A stretch of DNA of 64,000 nt from Candidatus Brocadia sp. Lineage in GTDB: Bacteria; Planctomycetota; Brocadiia; Brocadiales; Brocadiaceae. Below are positions 63,333 to 64,000 of the stretch, piece by piece (positions within the stretch are counted from its first letter, which is position 1; each line of letters begins with the position of its first letter). The position numbers were made by a program, and so were the translations under genes. The DNA is taken from NCBI GenBank assembly GCA_021646415.1, contig SOEU01000003.1:124001-188000 (forward strand). The letters run 5' to 3'. A model generated the notes under the pieces. That model worked only from the letters and a program-made list of their open reading frames with translations, did no database searches and was not told the DNA's origin.

Positions 63333-64000
63333 CTAAAACAGTGAATAGCGTCTTTCCAGAATTCCCGTCCACAATTGTGGTATTTGACCGAGATGCTTTT
63401 TTATAATACCCCTGCATTTTTCCTCCAGTATCTTTTGGGCAAGACTGGAGCGGATTTTTATATGGAGAATTTGAGGTTCCGTAATAGGCATCCCTATCTG
63501 GCTTACCAGATAGCATTCAACGCCGTCAATATCAGGGTCGTTAGCTACCTCTGCCGATATTTCACTGGCAACCAGATTATACAATTTCCCGGTGTGAGTA
63601 ATAGGATTTTTCCCCGCTGTGGCCTCAAGTGTCATTGGTCTATATGGTGTAATCAACCCATTTGCCCTGTTTCCCCTGCCCACCTGACCATCATCCCCGC
63701 ATTCTGCACTGGTTCCTGTCACCGTTAAATAAACAATATTTTTTTCATAATTATCTGCGGCATTGATTGCTACAGTAACCTCATGGGACGTCAACTTTTT
63801 CACAAATGCCCGGATATATTCGAGCAGTTCCGTTTTCATGTGAAAATACTCATCTTTTGAAGAAACAAATCTTGAAACAAAGGCCATGGCAATTGTAAGG
63901 TTTATCCGGTCGTTTATTCGTATACCCATGATTTTTATGTCCTCGCCAATCATGGGATAATTCCGTTTCACTTCCGCAGAATTGAGAAATTGTTCCGTGT
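63333..64000 (-). CDS. mat: Archaeal-type S-adenosylmethionine synthetase (partial, runs off the right edge)
   Basis: The enzyme makes S-adenosylmethionine from methionine and ATP. About 222 C-terminal residues are present; the frame stays open to the window edge, so the N-terminus lies beyond. The sequence NYPMIGEDIKIMGIR, the SAECGDDGQVGRGNRANGLI stretch, PMTLEATAGKNPITHTGKLY, and GVECYLVSQIGMPI match the archaeal-type methionine adenosyltransferase (about 400 residues), not the common bacterial MetK. This type is found in a few bacteria only. It is followed by a palindrome and then by the membrane-protein gene on the same strand. Confidence 0.9.
   Translation of the reverse strand, partial: TEQFLNSAEVKRNYPMIGEDIKIMGIRINDRINLTIAMAFVSRFVSSKDEYFHMKTELLEYIRAFVKKLTSHEVTVAINAADNYEKNIVYLTVTGTSAECGDDGQVGRGNRANGLITPYRPMTLEATAGKNPITHTGKLYNLVASEISAEVANDPDIDGVECYLVSQIGMPITEPQILHIKIRSSLAQKILEEKCRGIIKKHLGQIPQLWTGILERRYSLF

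Overview
The window looks like a chromosomal piece of a planctomycete, most probably an anammox bacterium (Brocadiales: Kuenenia, Brocadia or Jettenia type). This is inference. It rests on secreted haem c proteins of planctomycete style, an encapsulin remnant, a cupredoxin-like protein, an archaeal-type methionine adenosyltransferase, a signal peptidase I with zinc-ribbon insertions, many TPR lipoproteins, and long intergenic spacers full of small palindromic repeats. No rRNA, tRNA or CRISPR array was seen.

Layout. 0-4 kb (minus strand) is a decaying stretch: a partial multihaem cytochrome, an encapsulin C-terminal fragment, an intact TlpA-like thioredoxin, an apbE remnant with a frameshift and a MITE at its 5' end, and an inositol-phosphate synthase gene with an internal deletion. 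4-9.5 kb holds secreted proteins (a dihaem protein and two proteins with carboxypeptidase-regulatory-like domains, two of the three with Gly-Ser tails) and a GT-C glycosyltransferase. 9.7-12.7 kb has a flavin amine-oxidase/UGM-like enzyme and an outer-membrane porin with a Fur-like box. 13-17.5 kb is a c-di-GMP-I riboswitch with terminator in front of a 1,356-residue beta-propeller (SBBP) surface protein. 17.8-26.4 kb carries clpX, a peptidase-MA/TPR protein, a DUF4175-like giant and a YadA-head-like repeat adhesin.

26.6-40.8 kb is the most interesting block. Four very large proteins (1380, 682, 649 and 1863 residues), none with a recognisable signal peptide and two of them paralogous HExxH metallopeptidases, form one minus-strand operon. 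It lies behind a second c-di-GMP-I riboswitch/terminator closely related to the first. A 12-codon vestige between the two peptidases matches the start of the 1863-residue protein, so the operon appears to come from a tandem peptidase-giant duplication with later loss of one giant. A PilZ-domain protein lies just beyond, so reception of c-di-GMP recurs across 13-42.5 kb. The giants have no obvious described function.

41-45 kb is a plus-strand run (plsC, PilZ, TPR lipoprotein, two small membrane-anchored proteins, cutA). 45-47.6 kb is an accessory island (DUF433, DUF2283, RelE/antitoxin pair, R-M remnant, frameshifted IS66 transposase). 47.6-55.1 kb holds housekeeping genes on the minus strand: an MsbA-like ABC exporter, lptB, lepB, lepA and a ROK glucokinase. 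The last three overlap or nearly abut. 55.4-60 kb has a small zinc-ribbon protein, mgtC, a TPR lipoprotein and a GIY-YIG protein with a degenerate exonuclease-like domain. 60-61 kb is a mosaic of DruA-like and ISAs1 transposase fragments. The end holds a NUDIX hydrolase, a cupredoxin-like protein, a membrane protein and the partial methionine adenosyltransferase.
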